Shown piece after piece: positions 1-12,525 of a DNA stretch of 64,000 bases (position 1 is the first letter of the stretch; each line of letters starts with the position of its first letter). Origin of the DNA: Chionis minor (taxonomy: Eukaryota > Chordata > Aves > Charadriiformes > Chionididae); the NCBI GenBank assembly GCA_013398295.1, contig VZSF01008977.1:1131475-1195474 (forward strand). The letters run 5' to 3'. The notes below the pieces were generated by a model, which saw only the letters and a program-made list of their open reading frames with translations, was not told the DNA's origin and ran no database searches. The position numbers and the translations under genes were made by a program.

Positions 1-1455
1 GATTTTTATTTATGAGATTGCTAGCTGTGACAGATTACTATTCACTCTAGAAATGGAAATTATGCTTCTATGATATTATTACTTCATATTAAGGGGAATA
101 TTACTGTAATCTCCTTTTTTTCTCTGTATGCTGGTTATGTGCTTATTCAGGTCTTACTTTCACCAGACCCATAACTGCATAACTGACTCTGCTAGTTTGG
201 TCCAAGTTTGCCCAGATAAGAGTCAGAAGAAATTCAGAGAATCTTTGAGACAGAAAACTCAGTTTCAATGAAATGAAGGAGGATCCACACTTTTTTAACA
301 TGCTGTCATTGACATTGAGTATGCTTCTAACTTCAGACCTCTTGTAAAAATGTATGTGGAAAGACAGAAATGGATATATTAAAAACAGATTTATATGCTT
401 ATATATAATTATACAGATAAAACAATATTCAGCTTATTTCAATAGAGTGTTCATATTTTCTCTCTAGCAGCAAATGGAGGCTACTCTATAGAGTGTTTTT
501 TCACAGGCACACCAAGAGCTTTTTTTCAGTTTGCCTATGGTTTAGTAAGATTCCTTGACTTTGACTGAAAACTCACTTGATAAATAATGTAATTATCTTG
601 TCCACCCCTGTATGCCCCATTTACAACATAGCAGATCATTTGGCAGCACTTCATTAGCCAGAGAACCATGTGTCTTAAGTGAGCAAAAGAATGTGTTTTA
701 GAATGTAAATATTAGAAGAGGCAAGTTTTTTTATGAGTCCAAATGACACATTAGGCACAGGGTATATGCATGACAAAATCTGCAAAAGGAACCTTCTTTG
801 AAGCGTCCGCTGGTAAAGGGGTCATGTCTGACTCAGTGTTAACAGGTGGCGTGAGTCACATTATCTGCTACAAATAACATACATTGCAAATATGGTCTGT
901 CTATGTGTCTGCAAAGTCATTTTATGAATTGACCTTGAATGGTGGGATGATTGAAAAGTATTCACTGCGAAGACTGGAGGAACAATTTTCAGTCTTTGAT
1001 GTTTCCTGAAGCCGCTCACTTTCAGTGCAAATTATTGCTCCTGTGTATGAAGTCACTTGAGTCCCATGCTATCATTCTACTGCTTGTTTGGATAAAATTA
1101 TTTTCAACTGGTAAAAAAAAGAAAGATAATGTAAGTGATAAAGCGAAAGGAATTACAACATAATTACAACATGCAATAAACCAACTTTTTGTTGCTTGAA
1201 TTGGTCAAAGTATGTATAAAGAAACTGGAAGACTTCAAGGTCCAAAAGCAGGACATTGCTCTTGCAATGGAGCTATTGCATGAAACTGTGTAAAAGTCTT
1301 TTTAGATTTTTATCGTCAATACAGATGGCCAGGCAACCCTTGCAAAATTTTGACTTCTCTCTGCAACTTATTTTTTTAGAGATGAACAGCAGTAGAAGGA
1401 AATGCAAGCTAAAGCTAAAAGTCTCAGTATGATTGTTTTCAATAACTGAATTATA
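1..1455. other. Non-coding AT-rich DNA, no feature seen
   Basis: No open frame with recognisable protein content, no RNA gene and no repeat that I recognise. Short open frames here are the length expected by chance in AT-rich DNA. Confidence 0.6.
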
Positions 1456-1545
1456 AAATCATAGAGTCATAGAATAGTTTGGGTTAGAAAGGAAATTTAA
1501 AGGTCATCTAGTCCAACCCCCCCTTCAATGAGCTTGGGAGAAACC
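1456..1545 (-). mobile_element. CR1: CR1 LINE 3'-end fragment (old, short)
   Basis: Read on the plus strand the fragment opens with AATCATAGAGTCATAGAAT, the reverse complement of the (ATTCTATGA)n microsatellite that ends avian CR1 elements. It continues with a diverged form of the GTTTGGGTTGGAAGG and CATCTAGTCCAACCC blocks. Similarity fades soon after position 1540, so only the last 90 bases or so of a 5'-truncated, minus-strand copy remain. 5' truncation is the normal outcome of CR1 insertion. No coding capacity. Confidence 0.85.
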
Positions 1546-3120
1546 TTGTTTTAGAATGTCCTCAACACAAGATGCAAGGAACTGCCTTAATGCTTCTCTG
1601 ATTACACCTCTGAAATATTACATGGATTTGCGTTCAATGGTAGAGGGGCTAATGTTCAAGACTCAAGGGAGTCCTTTTATTTGACCTGAATGTGTTTGGT
1701 ATTTCATAGGTTAACTGCAAATTGTTTGAATTTCTCTGGTGCATGCCTCACTCTACAATATCTTCTTAGAATCATACAATTGTTGGGTGGACAAGAACTC
1801 TGGAGGTGTCCAGTGCAACCACCCACTGCAAATGAGACTCATGCTAGCACTAGATCAAAAACCAGTCATGACTTTGTCCAGGTGAGTCTTGGAAACGTCC
1901 ACTGCCCTTCACAGTAACCTGTCCCAGTAACCACTCTCCTGTCTTCTCTGCTTGAAATCTTCTACTTGTTGGAATTAGCATTCATCAATTAAACATTGTT
2001 CTGCAAGCCAATTTTTCTTTCTCCCTGCTCCTTTCAGCAGCTTTGCCATTGTGACTTTAAGGCGGAGGGCATGGGTAGATCTATTGGGTAGGACATCTTG
2101 ATTATTTTTTTTGCTAGCAAGTGCATGCTTGATATCTAGGTATCAGTTTTCTGGTTTTGGAAAGACTAAGAAAATTGTAACAAGGAAACACATGATTTCT
2201 AATCTTTGCCTGGGTACAAGTGTAGTTTATCATCATAACTGACAGGGTCCATTGTACTGAGTACTGATGAGCTCCTTGTAGTAGCGAATAACATTTATGA
2301 ACTTCTAATGATAATTCTTCCTTTGATGCTTTTGATCATCTTATCAAGGGAAAACAAGTTGATCTTATTCACTCTTGTATGTTTCTTCCGGGGAAATCAC
2401 AATAAGTTGTTACAGGCAATTGCTTTAGTTGTTCAAGAGCTCTGAAATGCTACTACTGTGTGTCAGTTCTTTTTTTAATCTGCTAGGCAGATGGAGGCTG
2501 GTGAAGGTGGTGATTTGCACCAATACTGTTTCCATGTATCTGAATCTGAGCACTAGCCACTGCTTGAGCTGTTTACTGCTGGGGTCAAAGGAGTTCTGAA
2601 TTGAGGAGAGAAAAAGGATTCAGTTTGTTATTATCTGAGGATGGAGCAAGAATACAACTCTTGAAAGCTTTAATGCACAAGGAGTGAGTATTTTCTGTCT
2701 CTAAACCTCACAATTTCTGTAACATCTTAATTTGGAAAAGACGTGAAATTTAATTGAATGTTTAAAGAGCTAAACAAAGATTTGGGTAACGGAGTTCTGG
2801 ACAGACATTTAGGCTGATGTTTATTCTTTTCACTTCATAAATATTAGTGGGTGCTAGTTGACATTGAAACAATGAGATTAGTCACCAGCTTTTTTTTCAT
2901 AACACCTTTGGGTTTTATATTTAGTGATCTCTTTTATACCACATGCCATTTCAAATAGTATCCATATGAAGGCAAACACATTTTCCTAACTTTTCTGAGA
3001 ATAATCTGAGCAGTTTTGTTCTTGCTTTAACACTAAAGAATAAATTAATGTCACAAATTTAAACAATCTACATAAATTGTTGAAGGCAGGATTGAGCTCC
3101 AGATTAACATGCTTACATTT
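1546..3120. other. Non-coding DNA, no feature seen
   Basis: Nothing recognisable on either strand. A short open frame at 1690-1917 has no domain or motif and is treated as chance. Confidence 0.55.
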
Positions 3121-3253
3121 AGCTGTCTACATGTAAGTGTACCTACATGAATTAGCTGTCTAAACCTACATCATAGTTGATAGAGATCTACTCAATGCTG
3201 TCAACGGAGCCATTCAGCTCATCCTAAAGTAGACACCTGTACTGTAGACAGCT
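3121..3253. repeat. Imperfect inverted repeat, about 25-bp arms
   Basis: The left arm (3121-3146, starting AGCTGTCTACATG) and the right arm (3229-3253, ending TGTAGACAGCT) are reverse complements with one or two small gaps, separated by about 80 bases. A further partial copy of the left-arm motif, AGCTGTCTAA, lies in the spacer near 3154. Such a structure could be a degraded MITE or the ends of an old DNA transposon, or simply a hairpin-forming sequence. No target-site duplication was established. Confidence 0.6.
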
Positions 3254-3879
3254 ATGACAGGTCAGTGTAATAGCTCTCTAGACTCAGAGTAGATCCCTAC
3301 TGAAAATACCAGCAGATGGCTATAGTGAGATTCAGCTGTCCACGCACACGTCTGTTTTAGATGTTCTAGGACATCCTGCCTGACTTGATTCCAAGCAGCA
3401 ATCAAAACCCTCCCCTTTGTATGACTGCCTAGGCCTATCAACAACTTTTGGCTGTTGACAACAGGCTTGGAGGTTCCTTAATTGAATTAGTTTTGTAACT
3501 CATCTGTGCAGGGGACCTGGGTATATAAAGGTCACATTCATCCATATTTAGGTGTCTAAATACTCCACCTTGTGATTAGTAGTCTAGAGGTTTGAATATT
3601 TACCCATAACACAAGACACTTGAGTTCTAGGCACAATTTCTTCAAAGGAAACTGGACCATATATGTTGAGAGAGGGTCTGACGACCAGGCTATCAAGTAG
3701 ATTATAAGGAAGCCTGACCCTGGACTTGGCTATGGTATTTAGGAGGTTGAGGAGCAAAGTTTATTAAGTCTTCTCCTAAGACTGTCTTTTTGTTTTTTGA
3801 TTCATAATGGTCCAGTGAAAAACGTATGCATATTCCAGGGTTTTGCATCTGCAAACTCAGTTCTGCTCCCTGTCAAACT
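3254..3879. other. Non-coding DNA, no feature seen
   Basis: Contains a TATA-like run (TATATAAAG near 3521), but no CpG-rich or initiator context that would make it a believable promoter. Confidence 0.5.
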
Positions 3880-4078
3880 AATCATGGAATCATAGAATGG
3901 CTTGCATTGGATGGGACCATCGAGATCATGTAGTTCCAACCTTCCTCTCATGGGCAGGGGCACTTCCCACTAGAGTAGTTTGCTCAAAGTCCCATCCAAC
4001 CTGGCCTTGAACACTTCCAGGGATAGGGCATCCACAACTTCTCTAGGCAACCTGTTCCAGTGCCTCACCACCCTCTGC
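3880..4078 (-). mobile_element. CR1: CR1 LINE 3'-end fragment
   Basis: The plus strand begins AATCATGGAATCATAGAATGG and then carries the reverse complement of the CR1 3' region in order. The blocks are GGGACCATCGAGATC, TTCCAACC, ATGGGCAGGGGCACTTCCC, CCATCCAACCTGGCCTTGAA, CACTTCCAGGGATAGGGC and CAACCTGTTCCAGTGCCTCA. About 200 bases of a minus-strand, 5'-truncated copy remain. It is better preserved than the copy at 1456. The protein-coding part is limited to the last few codons of the old ORF2, now broken. Confidence 0.95.
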
Positions 4079-7000
4079 TGATATTATAATACTGATATTA
4101 ACAGTTATTTTATGCTTTGCTCCAATTATATATCCAAACATTTCAATAATGTGTACATACCTGATGTTCTTAACTTACCTTTACTGCTTCATAGATTTCA
4201 TGTCACTTTCAATCACAATGATACAATGAAATTATCCATTCACTATTATTTATATGTCAGTGAAGATGAATATACTCCAGAAAAGATGCAGATGCATCTG
4301 CCTACCTTTGAAATGCAAAGAAGAATTGATAGGCACTTGACATGAAGTGTTTTTGTTGGGCGTTTTGTCATGTCAATGCAAAAACCCTCCCTTGCTGTTT
4401 CTTAAACTTAAGTAGTACTTATGCATTTCTGTTAGCTTATTTTTTGGTGACATCAAAAGAAACAAGTCCCTATTGGTGAAAAAGAACTTTTATTGAACTT
4501 GATTTTAAAAAGTTCTCAGACTTCTGTGTTGCACAGAATGAGATCAGAGAGTTCCCAAACCACAAAATAAATTCCAAATTCCAGGCACTTTATCTGGAAA
4601 TAATTGTGTGTAGATGCCTAAATCTTGATGTATAAATCTGTGAACAGATCTCACTCTCAGGCCACGTGTATCTTCTAATTCTTGTGTTACCTCTGCCAGC
4701 TCCACAGATATATCTCAGCTCTTCTTTGGCATCTCAAGCAACAGTGGGCAAACAAATTCTTAGATTAATTTAGGATAACTGAACAAGCCAGTTATTAGCC
4801 TATGGAATGATATCATCTACCTCTTTCAGTGCCCTTTAACAGTTCTACCCATATCTGAATTCAGCATGAGCTGGAACATAAATAACAAGAAAATGTAGTT
4901 AAGTACCAGGTAACATTTAAAGTCATCTCATTTGTGTGGTTGTCTAAGCACATAGACATCTCATGATTTGGTCTAGAAGTTCCTTGAATCTCATTTCAAC
5001 CAATTGGTAGTGTGAGAAGTTTGTTCAGCTGATACAGGAATGACCGACAGAGTCATACTAGATTCAAACACAGAGCACAACCCAAAAAAGAATTATAAAA
5101 TAGGGCATTTAGGTCATAGGTACAGGTCTTCTTTAACCCAGTAGGGTACTTGTGCAAAAGGTTTCTAGTTTCAAGTACAGGAAACAAACAGCATAAAATC
5201 AGCCCCAGGCGCATAGGACCAGGGCTGTCTAAAAGGGATTCTATGTTTCAAAGGCAGCTGGTAGAAGACAGCTTAGAATGAGCAGATAACAGAGACCTGG
5301 CAATTACATTGCTCAAGTCTGGTTAATTGCACAGTCTCAGAGAGTTGTGTCCTTCTTTGTCAGATCTGTGGGAATGAGTCTTCCTAAACAGCTCTAATGA
5401 GTTGAGGAAAGCTGGATGCCTTAAATGAGTTTTTGACTGAAATTGTCTTTGACAAGACCCTTTTTTTCTGGTTAATAAATCTCTGTATTGCACATTTAAT
5501 GGTCTCACCTTTTTTTTATGTCTTTTAAAAGTTATTTGTATGCAACCCTTATGACATTTTCAAGATGACTCAGGACATTCAGTCGTAAATAAATCTTTCA
5601 AGTGTGCAGATTACCTTATTAATATCAGAAACTGGATAATTATTTCAGTTCTTCATTTTAGTAGAAAACAAATACATTTGTTTATTATTGTTTCTCCTCA
5701 TTATCAAATAATATCTTGTGAATCACACTTTAACATAACCTTTATACCTTTTGTTTATTGTGAACTATAATTTGAACAGTGTTGTACCCACAGTGGCAAA
5801 AGGCTTCTTTATAGAAAATATTGTTAATTAAAAGTTAATTCGATCATGTAATTTATTTGTTCATACTTGTGTGTACTATATAAGCCTGACCCGAAGTCAT
5901 ATTTCCCACATGGTGTAAATTGCACAGCCCATTCATAATTCTGTAGAGCCATAAGAAATAGCAGTAAGAATTCAGCGAGAAAAGAAACTAAAAGAAAATA
6001 AAGGACTAAAGGAAAGAAGACCCATCTAACCTACAGACTTTGGACAGTTGTTTTTCCTCCTCTGACCCATTGTTTCGTTACCCACTCTACTCATATGCGA
6101 CCAATTGCCCGAGTCTTTGCCCTGTTCCTTAACACTGTTCACAAACCCTGAATTAAAGTCCACTCTGAGTTATAGGTTGGCATTTGGGTTTATTGGCAAG
6201 ACAGGCACACAGCTACTCCATTCCTTGACTTAAGCACCTTCTTTCTTTAAATTTAACTTCAGGACCTTATCATTTCTCCTTCTAGTTTGTTTGCTGAAAA
6301 AAACTCTTCTTCCTTCCAAGGCAAGTTGGAGATTAGCAGCCCCACTGAAATGGCAGAATTTCAACTGACTAGGTGGTATTACAACTGGAAATGTCTTACT
6401 GAACTCAAACAGGCATCCTAAATCCAACATGAAATTGGTCCCTTATAGTTCAGGGATGGGAGTGTGAAAATCAGAAGGTGAACCATTACCACTGTACTTA
6501 AAGATGATAATGCATATAAGCTGGACTAAATTCCATTTTGTCTAAAAACTGAAGAAGAAAATGACAGACTATAATTAGCGATTTGCTATTTTTTTGAAAA
6601 CTCTTTTTAAAGCATGAACGGGTTAAGATTATACTTTTTTCAATGTCCACATCAAAACACTTTAATTTCCTAGTGAGCCAGTTTCCCCGCTGCAGAAATC
6701 TGGTATAAATAATAGCTACTGTAAACAGAGTTTTGAATGATCAAAATAGAGATTCTGGAACTGTACAATCATTTGACACTGTTCCTGCTTAGCAAACTCC
6801 TGTTCCTACTTTCTTACGCTGAAAATGTCAAAACAAGATATTTCAACACTGTCAAAGAGCTTTTTCCACTGTTTTCAAAACACATTTTTGTCTAAATTGA
6901 TATCCTGCTTTTTAAAATTTTGATATAATAGTACTTTAATGGTAAATTGCTTTGAGAAAATTTGATCAGCGTACTATGGAGGTTTTGAGAAGATGTTAAA

Positions 7001-9429
7001 ACTCAATTAATATCAACAATTATAATGCACTTAGTTCTACAGATTGACGTGGCGGTCCTGGATATGTGTAATGGGGGCCAAGTGGCACTGTGAATTGCAC
7101 TTCTTAATCACAAATATAAAATTATTTCAAAGGTGGAACAACATCTGGCAGAATCACTTTCATTAAAATAGGCATTTCAGTGTGAATATGGATTTTGCCC
7201 TCACATCGAGAAACGATGTAAAATTTTGTACAAACCTCACTTTAGAGGCTTGTTAGCCATCTCAGAATCTGCTTCAACAATTTTAATATTGTAGAAACCT
7301 CTATTCTTTTGCAATATCTCAGTCTTTTGGGGAACTGCCTTCTTTTTAGAATAATGAATAAATTAATGGTACTTATACTGGGCTATAAAACAAATGTTTT
7401 TTAGGTTATTTACTTAACTTATTCTACAGTAAATTGTGTTTGGAGTCACAGGAATGTAGCTCTGAGATACTGTAGATGCCTGCTGCTAACAGATAAAAGT
7501 TTTAAAGTTAACATTCTTTATTTGTTGATTGCAGATTGTATACAAACACTTTTTCAGGCTTATTCAGTGTTTTGCTGTGAAGATTTTGGAATAGCACATT
7601 AATGAAATATCAGCTATCGGATACTTAAAGGCTCAGATACTCAGAGTACAAAATTCTGGTTTTTTACTGGTGGAGGAATCAGTTCTGGCTCTCTGCCTTG
7701 TACAGTGATTTCATGTTTACAGCAGGGCCTTATATTTTGTCTCAGGTTTGCTTTGTAAGCCTGTGTAAGATACACTGCAAATTTAGTATATCACCTAAAT
7801 GCTTGTGCACCAGGAGTGGCCTCTGTTCTGCTTAATTCGGATGTAAATTTAATTGTGAATAGTACCTTACAGTTAGAAGCTGGAGAAAAAAAACATTTGC
7901 TTGTCCTTCAGATTTCCTGGATATATGGGGGTGTTTGGATTTTTCCACCCTTACAGTTCTAGATATTCCTCTTTCATTAGGTCAGTTTTATGAACATGAA
8001 TAGAGACATATTGACAGGTGGGAACAAGTGCCTTTCATTCTGTGGCTAAGGCTGAGGACAGACGGTGCTGCAGGCGCTCTAAAAGGAGGAAACTCCAATT
8101 CCCTCTTGTTCCTTTTCCTCCTCCTTCTCATCTTCATCTGCTCCTTTTCTCCTTTTGTATTCATAGTGCTGCTACTTTCTCCCTCACTTTTGCTATAGTC
8201 TTCAGCAATCTTTTTACCTTTTTTTTTTGGCCATTAAAACTTTTCTTCAACATTTAACTTGCTATGGCTGCCATAATAGATAACTGGTGATACGAGTCAA
8301 ATGTGTATTCTGGAGTGTTAAGTTTTCTTCAAGAATTCCCTACATGTTTTTACTGTTCCTTATGGTGACAGAATTATTCAGTCACTGACTAGTGGCTCGT
8401 CCTTTATTCTTATTCAAGCCAGATAATATTTATATTGGCCTGGAAGTGCATCTGTGCCTAGAACCATGGGAGAGAATGGAAGAATCCTTCAGTGTTACAC
8501 CCCATATTCTTGTAATCTGAATGCCCCCTAGGTTTCCTCTCATAATTTCTACTTACGGAAAAGTTGTAAAGTCCAAGAATTCATAGAATCTGTGTTGTTT
8601 GTCTCTTAATAAGAGAACTGTCAAGACAAAGCAAAGGAGGGCAAAGAAAATCCCATGGTTTTTAAATTATCCAAGTGTGGGATCTAAGCGTGTTTCTGTT
8701 ATGTACATGTAGGTGATATGTGAATTTTACATCACACGTTAAACAGGAATAGAGACTGAGAAATGAACACAGGTAGCAAGAAAAACAAGATGAACATTGA
8801 TTCCTTTTTACTGTAGAAACTGCTATAAAAGGCTTTTTGGGTCAAAAATCATATTAGTGAGTAATGAAGGAACATGTCAAATATTTGTTAACTGTGTAAT
8901 TTGAAGGGAGGAATAGCAGAAGCTTGTGTTTTCTGCAGAAGGCATCAGCAGTACTCGGAGGAAGTTCCACATAACTTATGAGCATATCCTTCTAACTTGG
9001 TTTTCAGACCTGCAACCTTCTTTACTTGGTCATACAAAAAAGCCTCAGAAAATCTGTTGTCCAGTACATGTACCAGATGCCCAGACCAAAATATTGAGAG
9101 CTCTGAGTCCTCAATACCCCAAGAACTCAGTGTTCAGGAATTGCTAACAGTAAGGGCGCAAGAAAGCATGTATGTGATTGCTGTAATGACATTAAAATTT
9201 TTCTTCACAGAGAAGAATAGTGAAGACATTTGCAAAGTATGCTTTTTCATTATTTGAAGGTGTTTAATTTTTCATTCCAGATATACTGCTTTAATGTCTC
9301 CCAAAGCTGTGCCGGCTCCTGCAATCTTCTATGTGACTCCACCATCAGTTGCAGTGCTGTGGGGCAGCGTGCTGCTAAGTAGCAGGACCTGGCTATGGCG
9401 TTGTCACCACTCTCAACTAGATCAACATG
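4079..9429. other. Long non-coding stretch, nothing gene-like
   Basis: More than 5 kb without a recognisable exon, RNA or young repeat. The only compositional oddity is a pyrimidine-rich tract at about 8093-8160, listed separately. Small open frames at 4112-4345, 8018-8257 and 8926-9257 show no motif and differ in no obvious way from background. Confidence 0.5.
8093..8160. repeat. Pyrimidine-rich tract
   Basis: A run of almost pure C/T with repeated CCTCC, TTCTC and CTTTT groups, so the minus strand is purine-rich. It is low complexity. Such tracts can form triplex-like DNA or come from old A-rich repeat tails, but nothing nearby decides between these. Confidence 0.55.
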
Positions 9430-11470
9430 CTTTCAGAAAGGAAAGGTGTAGGATTGATTTTTTTTCCCTGATAATCACTTTGAGCTGACTGGCATTTGGA
9501 CCTTATAAGCCTATAATGTGTCGTGCACTACAACATGCGTGGGTGAGCAATGCACAGTCATCAGCAAAGATGACTGCTCTACAGCCGCTGATCTCGCTTC
9601 AGGTTTCTGCATGGTGAAAACACCATCTGGTAGTTGAATGTGGATCTTCCATTTGTGGCTGCACAAAAATATTGCTGCAGAAGTTATGATAAAAAGGAGG
9701 CAGGAGGGAAATACAACCTTATTTGGTACCACTGACAGTGTAATGTTGTGGTAATCTGCCGTGATCAAGAGCCCTCATCTCTAAGCCATAAAGCTGGTGA
9801 GCAGCATTCTCAAAACCGTCTGGACACCAAGACTTTTGCAAAGACTTCCAAAGACATTCATAAATTACAGCCTCAAATTATTTCATCTGCCACAGACTGT
9901 ATGCAAGTCTTTATTTTGCTGCACACTTCACTTGACTTTACCCGGCTGTAAAAAGGGATGGCAACAATCAGGTCTCAATCACACTGAAAGCTCATTTGCC
10001 CTTCAGAAACAGTTTTCCAGCAAGCCCTCTAGCTGGGCAGCTGCCTGTTGGTCTCACAAGGATTTTTGCAGAGGTTGAACACAATGAAATATGATGGTTC
10101 ATCAAGGCATGGATGGTCACTTCTCATATTGTTTGCATCATTGAACTTCCTGAGGACGGATCTTTATCTGCACCAGTACCATGACCATCTGCTGACTACC
10201 ATCCATGTACCACTTTATAGGGGTACTCATGATGGCTTTTGTCTCACCCAGTGACATCCATTTGGTAGCTTTGAGAGTGCAAATTTGCTAGGGTTGCTAG
10301 TTGCTGCTTTGGTGCTTCTTATAGCACTTCATCAACGATGACAGACCGTTTAGTAAACTGCTACAATCTTCATGCCAAGATTTTCTTTTCATCAGTCAAC
10401 TGCATTTGACTCTCACTTCTGAGAAGTGGCTTGACATCCCTACCTATAGAACTACAAACAGTTTCTAAGCCTTTGTAAAAGAACTGGAATTTTTCCTGAT
10501 CCACAGCTTGCTGCTGCTCTTCTGTTTCTTTGCCTTTCCTTTATCTTTGAAGAGAGAAAGCTTTGCTTGTACTTATGTTTGGCTGTTTGGCAAGAAACTT
10601 GCTTTCCTGCTAATTTTGTGTTGTACATAATACATCTATAGATGTTCATAAGCTGACAGCATATCCATTTTCATCAAAACAGTCTAGATATTTCCCTGTA
10701 ACAAAGTAATCCACCTTTTCTCTGACATTGTGCAACGTGTCCCTGAGTTTTTTCCATTAGAGTTCCTTCTTTTTTTGTTGGTTTTGTTTGTTTGTTTGGT
10801 TTGGTTTTTTCCTTTGTTTTTGTTGTTGGGGTTTTTTTTTCTTTTCAGAACAGCAGACTGGATTTGGGTTGCATTTTGGCAAGTGCAATTTTGAATCATT
10901 CAGTATTTAATCTCTGAATGGCTTTAACTCATTTGACATCTGAATTCTCACTGCTGATGCCTAGACCAACCACCCATATCTTGCATGGGTGATGTAATTC
11001 TGACATCGTGAACATAACATTGTGGCGTAGTGATGCCTTTAACACTGAACACTGTAGATCTTGGACTGTGCTTGCACCTGCACTGTCTTGTGCTTGCAAA
11101 CTTGCCAGCTGGCCCTCAGCACAATATTAGAAACAAGATATCGTTTATGTTTCCTTGCCAAAATTAACATACTCTAGGACCTTTCACAAAATTTCATTTC
11201 CCTGTAGATGAAATCCCTAATACAATGAGTTTATCATCTTGTGCTATGAACTTGATGGTACAGTTGAGATCTAATATTCTTGGACTTCAGCATGCATTGT
11301 AACTCATGACTAGGCACTAGCAATTATCATGCAAGACAGGCATTTGTAATACCATCAGTTACTTGGAAACAATTTAGAGGTCCCTGACTCCTTCCATGAA
11401 GAACATATTCACTCCTAACTGTCAAGATTCGTGTTGTCAGCTGGCTATCTGTTAGACAACTCCTGGTTCT
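9430..11470 (-). mobile_element. Decayed non-CR1 LINE (endonuclease and reverse transcriptase) on minus strand
   Basis: No intact ORF survives, but minus-strand translations in shifting frames give the landmarks of an APE-type LINE ORF in order. DKLIVLG, the endonuclease block usually followed by DFNARVG, is at about 11212-11238. RLNTE is at about 10896-10928. FYKGLETVCSSIG..KPLL, from the linker, is at about 10421-10490. NHHISL...AKILVR, matching NHRGISLLxxAGKILAR of the RT fingers, is at 10052-10099. LWK then CPDGF is at about 9809-9854. TK-stop-GC, matching VKQGC, is at 9703-9730. The catalytic FADDCALLTH is at 9536-9574, and LKVIIREKKS, matching LTISxKKTE, is near 9450-9500. Spacings between the finger, CPD, KQGC and FADD blocks are close to those of an intact RT, with one shortening before FADD. 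Stops and frameshifts are frequent, so it is ancient and dead. An A-rich insertion (minus strand) splits it at 10768-10846. The clade is not settled: the motifs fit the RTE/Jockey-like proteins of many animals better than CR1. Both ends are approximate. Confidence 0.8.
10768..10846 (-). repeat. A-rich low-complexity tract inside the LINE fossil, CAAA-type
   Basis: The plus strand is T/G only over most of the tract, with repeated TTTG and GTTTGTTTG units ending in a T run. On the minus strand this is an A-rich run with AAAC repeats. It lies between the linker and RT remnants and may be the tail of a later, otherwise lost insertion, or simple expansion. Confidence 0.75.
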
Positions 11471-12439
11471 TCCTGTTGCATTTTTCAAGATGGGAAAACT
11501 TGCTGCTAGGTAAATTTATTGATCGTGTTTTCCCTCTCCCAAGATGAAGGTACTTTATTCATTTGAGGAATGAAAGACCCTGCTTTTGAGAGGTTTTCAT
11601 GCTGAAGCACTGTTGTTAGCCTCTGGAGCTACATATCAGGTGTATCAGATTCAGAGGCAAAGGCTCAGACAAATACCAGAAAGAGGAGGCAGAGTGGGAA
11701 CTCAGTTGCCCAGCAGGAAGACCTTGTAAATCAGACTATAATTAGTTTTCTCGATATCCACTGAGACTAGGACAAGAAATAAAGAATCTAATCTATGGAT
11801 ATAGAAATTTAGATGAGATAATTTCCTAATATCTACTTCTTCAGTATTATTTTGGGGCAGTTGAGGTGTATTTGTGTTGCTGTACTCAACCTTTTTCTTC
11901 AACGATTCATAGGAAGGTTAAGAACTGACTATTACAAGTAACGCTGAGACACTTTATTCAGATGAGATCTTTCTTGAAGTTTCTCTGCAGCACAGGGATA
12001 GTACCTTACATACTAATAGTAAAAGTCAATATGAATGCACAAGGGCCAACTGCAAGAAAACCATTCTGGTAATAACAGGGGGAGAAACTGCCGCAGAGTA
12101 AGCGGGTAGAAGGCATCCTCAGGCACTGTGCCCAGCAGTGCTGTCTCAGCATGGCTTGCACCACTGAAGTGCCTTGTGACTGAACAAAGGTACAGTGGTG
12201 AAAATGCACATGGATTCAGGGAAATATATTTTTTTATACTGAAATGGCACAGGCAGCCAGCTTTGAATGCCTCTGGCAGGCTGGATCAAGGCCGAAGTAG
12301 AGACTGTAGGTGTTTATATTTTCTTTTTGCGGCTGGGATGGGTATTCTTTACCCCAAGTGGCTTGGGGTTTTTTCTGCAGAACCCAATTTATTAATCTTT
12401 TTTCAAAGCATTAGTTCTATTCTCAGTACCGAACAGGCC
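11471..12439. other. Non-coding DNA, no feature seen
   Basis: The 5' part of the LINE could extend a little into this stretch, but no motif supports it. Nothing else is recognised. Confidence 0.45.
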
Positions 12440-12525
12440 AAAGATAGAAAGAGCTTATTTCAAAGAGCTTACAGGCTCAAAAAAGTCAAGATAAAACTGG
12501 CAAGACTGAAGAGGAGCCTGAATAA
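12440..12525 (-). mobile_element. L2/CR1-type 3'-tail relic
   Basis: The plus strand contains TTTCAAAGAGCTTACAGGCTC followed by AAGTCAAGATAAAACTGGCAAGAC. This resembles the reverse complement of the widespread amniote LINE/SINE tail (AGACTGTAAGCTCTTTGGGGCAGGGA type). The gentle purine-rich run that follows also fits. Only a short, diverged piece remains. A 136-codon open frame runs through it (12128-12538), which argues that this frame is chance and not a gene. Confidence 0.45.

Noticed and set aside
3519..3527. TATATAAAG promoter-like word; similar TATAAAAGG words occur near 8825, 16822 and 18714.
   Set aside because: Expected often in AT-rich DNA, with no initiator, CpG context or downstream exon.
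9294..9488. Plus-strand frame with words resembling the C-terminal LINE motif KAVVLPTLLY...RHLxxLDQFH, next to the minus-strand LINE.
   Set aside because: The spacing is about 14 residues too long, the identities are few, and the neighbouring LINE lies on the other strand. Chance is the simpler reading.
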